Of a stretch of DNA of 64,000 nt, positions 61,580 through 64,000 are shown one piece after another. The notes beneath the pieces were generated by a model, which was not told where the DNA came from, ran no database searches, and saw only the letters and a program-made list of their open reading frames with translations. The position numbers and the translations under genes are program-made. How positions within the stretch are numbered: position 1 is the stretch's first letter; the number at the start of each line of letters is the position of its first letter. Source of the stretch: Buttiauxella agrestis ATCC 33320 (GTDB lineage Bacteria > Pseudomonadota > Gammaproteobacteria > Enterobacterales > Enterobacteriaceae); contig JALKFA010000001.1 in NCBI GenBank assembly GCA_024169445.1, forward strand, positions 2,604,001-2,668,000, in the 5' to 3' direction.

Positions 61580-62728
61580 ATGTCCATCTATACCCGGCCA
61601 GTCATGCTTTTGCTCTGCGGTCTGATGCTTTTGACCCTGGCAATCGCGGTTTTAAATACGCTGGTTCCACTCTGGTTAGCTCACGAAAATCTTCCTACAT
61701 GGCAAGTCGGGATGGTCGGGTCGTCGTATTTTACCGGGAATCTGGTGGGTACGCTGATGACTGGCTGGCTGATAAAGCGCCAGGGATTCAACCGTAGCTA
61801 CTATCTTGCATCGCTGATTTTCGCGGCGGGTTGTGCAGGACTTGGGTTAATGACCGGGTTCTGGAGCTGGATGATGTGGCGTTTCATCGCAGGAATTGGC
61901 TGCGCGATGATTTGGGTGGTTGTCGAGAGTGCGCTGATGTGCAGCGGGACGTCGCGTAACCGTGGACGCCTGCTGGCGGCTTACATGATGGTTTATTACG
62001 TCGGCACGGTACTTGGCCAATTGATGATAAGCAAAATGCCGACAGATATAGCCAGCGTTTTGCCGTGGATAACTGCATTAACACTGGCCGCGATTCTTCC
62101 GCTGCTCTTCGCCCGCATTGTAAACGATCGCAGCGAAAATCAAGAGCCGACTCCCGTATGGCCAATGCTGCGTTTGCGTCATGCGCGCCTTGGGGTGAAC
62201 GGCTGTATTATTTCAGGGATTGTTCTCGGTTCTCTGTATGGGTTAATGCCGCTGTATTTAAACCATCAGGGTGTCAGTGATGCCGGGATTGGTTTCTGGA
62301 TGGCGGTAATGGTCAGCGCGGGGATTGTTGGACAATGGCCGGTTGGTCGTCTGGCCGATCGATTTGGTCGTTTATTAGTGCTTCGTGTCCAGGTGTTTAT
62401 TGTGATTCTGGGTTGCATGGCAATGCTGAGTCACGCCGCAATGGGGCCAACGTTATTTGTTCTTGGGGCGGCTGGATTCACACTCTACCCGGTGGCAATG
62501 GCCTGGGCTTGCGAGAAAGTTGAACACCATCAGTTGGTCGCAATGAATCAGGCCTTACTGTTGAGTTACACCGTAGGCAGCTTGCTTGGCCCAACGTTTA
62601 CATCGATGCTGATGCAAAGCTATTCGGACAGTTTATTGTTTGTGATGATTGCTGGTGTGGCATTTGTTTACTTATTGATGCTGCTGCGCAAAGCGGGGCA
62701 CCACACTACGCCTGTCGCTCATGCCTGA
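61580..62728 (+). CDS. ycaD: Major facilitator superfamily transporter YcaD
   Basis: The 382-residue protein has 12 predicted membrane segments and the MFS loop motif [18 protein letters not shown] near 255-272. [46 protein letters not shown] matches E. coli YcaD. The substrate is unknown. In E. coli ycaC precedes it and ycaM, ycaN and ycaK follow; here it sits directly between dmsC and pflA. Confidence 0.92.
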   Translation: MSIYTRPVMLLLCGLMLLTLAIAVLNTLVPLWLAHENLPTWQVGMVGSSYFTGNLVGTLMTGWLIKRQGFNRSYYLASLIFAAGCAGLGLMTGFWSWMMWRFIAGIGCAMIWVVVESALMCSGTSRNRGRLLAAYMMVYYVGTVLGQLMISKMPTDIASVLPWITALTLAAILPLLFARIVNDRSENQEPTPVWPMLRLRHARLGVNGCIISGIVLGSLYGLMPLYLNHQGVSDAGIGFWMAVMVSAGIVGQWPVGRLADRFGRLLVLRVQVFIVILGCMAMLSHAAMGPTLFVLGAAGFTLYPVAMAWACEKVEHHQLVAMNQALLLSYTVGSLLGPTFTSMLMQSYSDSLLFVMIAGVAFVYLLMLLRKAGHHTTPVAHA

Positions 62729-62730
62729 TA

Positions 62731-62760
62731 AAAATAGACCCTCATGCGAGGGTCTATTTT
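62731..62760. terminator. Bidirectional terminator between ycaD and pflA
   Basis: A perfect 13-bp stem (AAAATAGACCCTC / GAGGGTCTATTTT) with loop ATGC fills the space between the two convergent stop codons, with A and T tracts on both sides. Confidence 0.9.
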
Positions 62761-63501
62761 CTAGTACATCACTTTGTGACCGTACTGTTCCAGAATGCCT
62801 TTAACGCGTTCCATGGTCTCTTTCTTCGGTGGATGCACGCCGTCGAGTTTATACTCTTCGCCCATTGCCACCCATTTGTGCTTGCCCAGCTCGTGGTACG
62901 GCAACAATTCAATTTTCTCTACATTGCCCATATCTCGCGTGAACTCACCAAGACGATGCGCAGAATCGTCATCGTCTGACCAGCCAGGAACAACAACGTA
63001 GCGAATCCAGACGTTAATATTTTTATCAGACAAATAGCGCGCAAACTCGAGAGTACGATGGTTTGAAACACCAACCAGATTCTGGTGAATCTCGTCGTTC
63101 ATTTGTTTCAAATCGAGCATCACCAGGTCAGTCACTTCAAGCAATTCATCAATGACTGGATCGTAGCGGCGTACAAAACCGTTGGTATCCAGACAGGTAT
63201 GAATACCTTCTTTACGGCAGGCACGGAACCAGTCACGAACAAACTCGGCTTGCAAAATAGCTTCACCACCCGATGCTGTGACCCCGCCGCCAGAGGCATT
63301 CATGAAGTGTCGATAGGTCACCACTTCTTTCATCAGTTCTTCAACGGTAACCTCTTTGCCGCCGTGTGTATCCCATGTGTCACGGTTATGGCAATACAGG
63401 CAGCGCATAAGGCAGCCCTGGAAAAAGGTGATAAAACGAATACCGGGACCATCCACGGTACCGCAGGATTCAAAGGAATGAATTCGGCCAATTACTGACA
63501 T
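62761..63501 (-). CDS. pflA: Pyruvate formate-lyase 1 activating enzyme
   Basis: The 246-residue radical SAM enzyme has the cluster motif CLMRCLYC with cysteines at residues 30, 34 and 37, followed by [11 protein letters not shown], the GGEAILQ box and a SAM-binding C-terminal part. It places the glycyl radical on PflB using S-adenosylmethionine, under anaerobic conditions. It has the E. coli length. It lies downstream of pflB on the same strand, with a 200-base gap. Confidence 0.97.
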   Translation of the reverse strand: MSVIGRIHSFESCGTVDGPGIRFITFFQGCLMRCLYCHNRDTWDTHGGKEVTVEELMKEVVTYRHFMNASGGGVTASGGEAILQAEFVRDWFRACRKEGIHTCLDTNGFVRRYDPVIDELLEVTDLVMLDLKQMNDEIHQNLVGVSNHRTLEFARYLSDKNINVWIRYVVVPGWSDDDDSAHRLGEFTRDMGNVEKIELLPYHELGKHKWVAMGEEYKLDGVHPPKKETMERVKGILEQYGHKVMY

Positions 63502-63644
63502 TGCGGTGTTCTCTCCAGTATTGGCTGATGCTCAATGGCATCAACCAGGTTGAGCGCGGTCTTTAAACAGATTGCCGCGTCGAATCAATTTTGCAAGATA
63601 TCCTAAACGTAGCAGTTATCTTGCAAAATAGGTTCTGACATAAG

Positions 63645-63672
63645 AAAAGGCCCCACCGAGGTGGAGCCTTTA
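63645..63672 (-). terminator. Terminator of pflB
   Basis: A stem of AAAGGC / GCCTTT with inner CCACC / GGTGG forms an imperfect hairpin 29 bases after the pflB stop on the minus strand, with TTTTCTTA following. It separates most pflB transcripts from pflA. Confidence 0.75.
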
Positions 63673-63700
63673 TTCTACGCCTTTTCAGACAAACCGTGAA

Positions 63701-64000
63701 TTACATGGTTTGAGTGAAGGTACGGGTAATAACGTCCTGCTGTTGTTCTTTAGTCAGGGAGTTAAAACGTACAGCGTAACCAGATACACGAATGGTCAGC
63801 TGAGGATATTTCTCAGGGTGTTCCATCGCATCCAGCAGCATTTCACGGTTCATTACGTTCACGTTCAGGTGTTGACCACCTTCGATGGACGATTCGTGGT
63901 GGAAGTAACCATCCATCAGACCCGCGAGGTTAGTTTTACGAACTTCGTCGTCTTTACCCAGTGCGTTAGGAACGATAGAGAAGGTATAAGAAATACCATC
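63701..64000 (-). CDS. pflB: Formate C-acetyltransferase (pyruvate formate-lyase), C-terminal part
   Basis: The last 99 residues are in the window; the gene continues past the right edge. The C-terminus reads [25 protein letters not shown], containing the glycyl-radical site RVSGYAVRF with its conserved glycine. It turns pyruvate and CoA into acetyl-CoA and formate during anaerobic growth. pflA is next, downstream. Confidence 0.96.
   Translation of the reverse strand, partial: DGISYTFSIVPNALGKDDEVRKTNLAGLMDGYFHHESSIEGGQHLNVNVMNREMLLDAMEHPEKYPQLTIRVSGYAVRFNSLTKEQQQDVITRTFTQTM

Overview
The window is chromosomal DNA from a member of the Enterobacteriaceae. Almost every protein aligns by eye with the Escherichia coli K-12 segment that runs from ybjL to pflB, in the same order and strand. 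Differences from E. coli include an xapABR cluster between nfsA and rimK, no serW tRNA between clpA and infA, no ycaC/ycaM/ycaN/ycaK around ycaD, and a shorter FtsK. These point to a relative of E. coli in another genus. The sequence alone does not let me name the species.

Layout. Bases 1-1735 are accessory and AT-rich: the 3' part of a cytosine-5 DNA methyltransferase gene convergent with a TdeIII-like type II restriction endonuclease gene. Bases 1736-15590 hold ybjL, ybjM, grxA, ybjC-nfsA, the xanthosine genes xapA-xapB-xapR, rimK, ybjN, the putrescine importer potFGHI and ybjO. Next come rlmC and the arginine transport genes (artJ; artPIQM), separated by a 570-base non-coding stretch. That stretch contains a 470-bp transposase-less element with Tn5/IS50-like ends and an unusually structured interior. 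Bases 21310-33132 carry ybjP, ybjQ-amiD, ybjS-ybjT-ltaE-poxB, hcp-hcr, lysO and aqpZ. Bases 33550-42975 carry ybjD, ybjX, macAB, cspD, clpS-clpA and infA. Bases 43267-57000 carry aat, cydDC, trxB, lrp, ftsK, lolA, rarA and serS. The window ends with dmsABC, ycaD, pflA and the 3' end of pflB.

How the genes work together. Several blocks serve anaerobic or nitrosative life: hcp-hcr with an NsrR-like site, dmsABC with an FNR-like site, pflA/pflB, and cydDC, which supports cytochrome bd assembly. Amine and amino-acid transport is prominent: potFGHI for putrescine, artPIQM/artJ for arginine with ARG-box-like sites, and lysO for lysine export. ClpS, ClpA and Aat together form the N-end-rule degradation machinery, and all three lie within 4 kb. 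FtsK, LolA, RarA and SerS form the usual housekeeping run downstream of lrp.

The most unusual object is the element at 16831-17300. It combines transposon-type terminal repeats with nested inverted repeats and several perfect hairpins across its length, and it sits in an intergenic palindromic repeat between two convergent genes. The rest of the window is largely conserved enterobacterial backbone.
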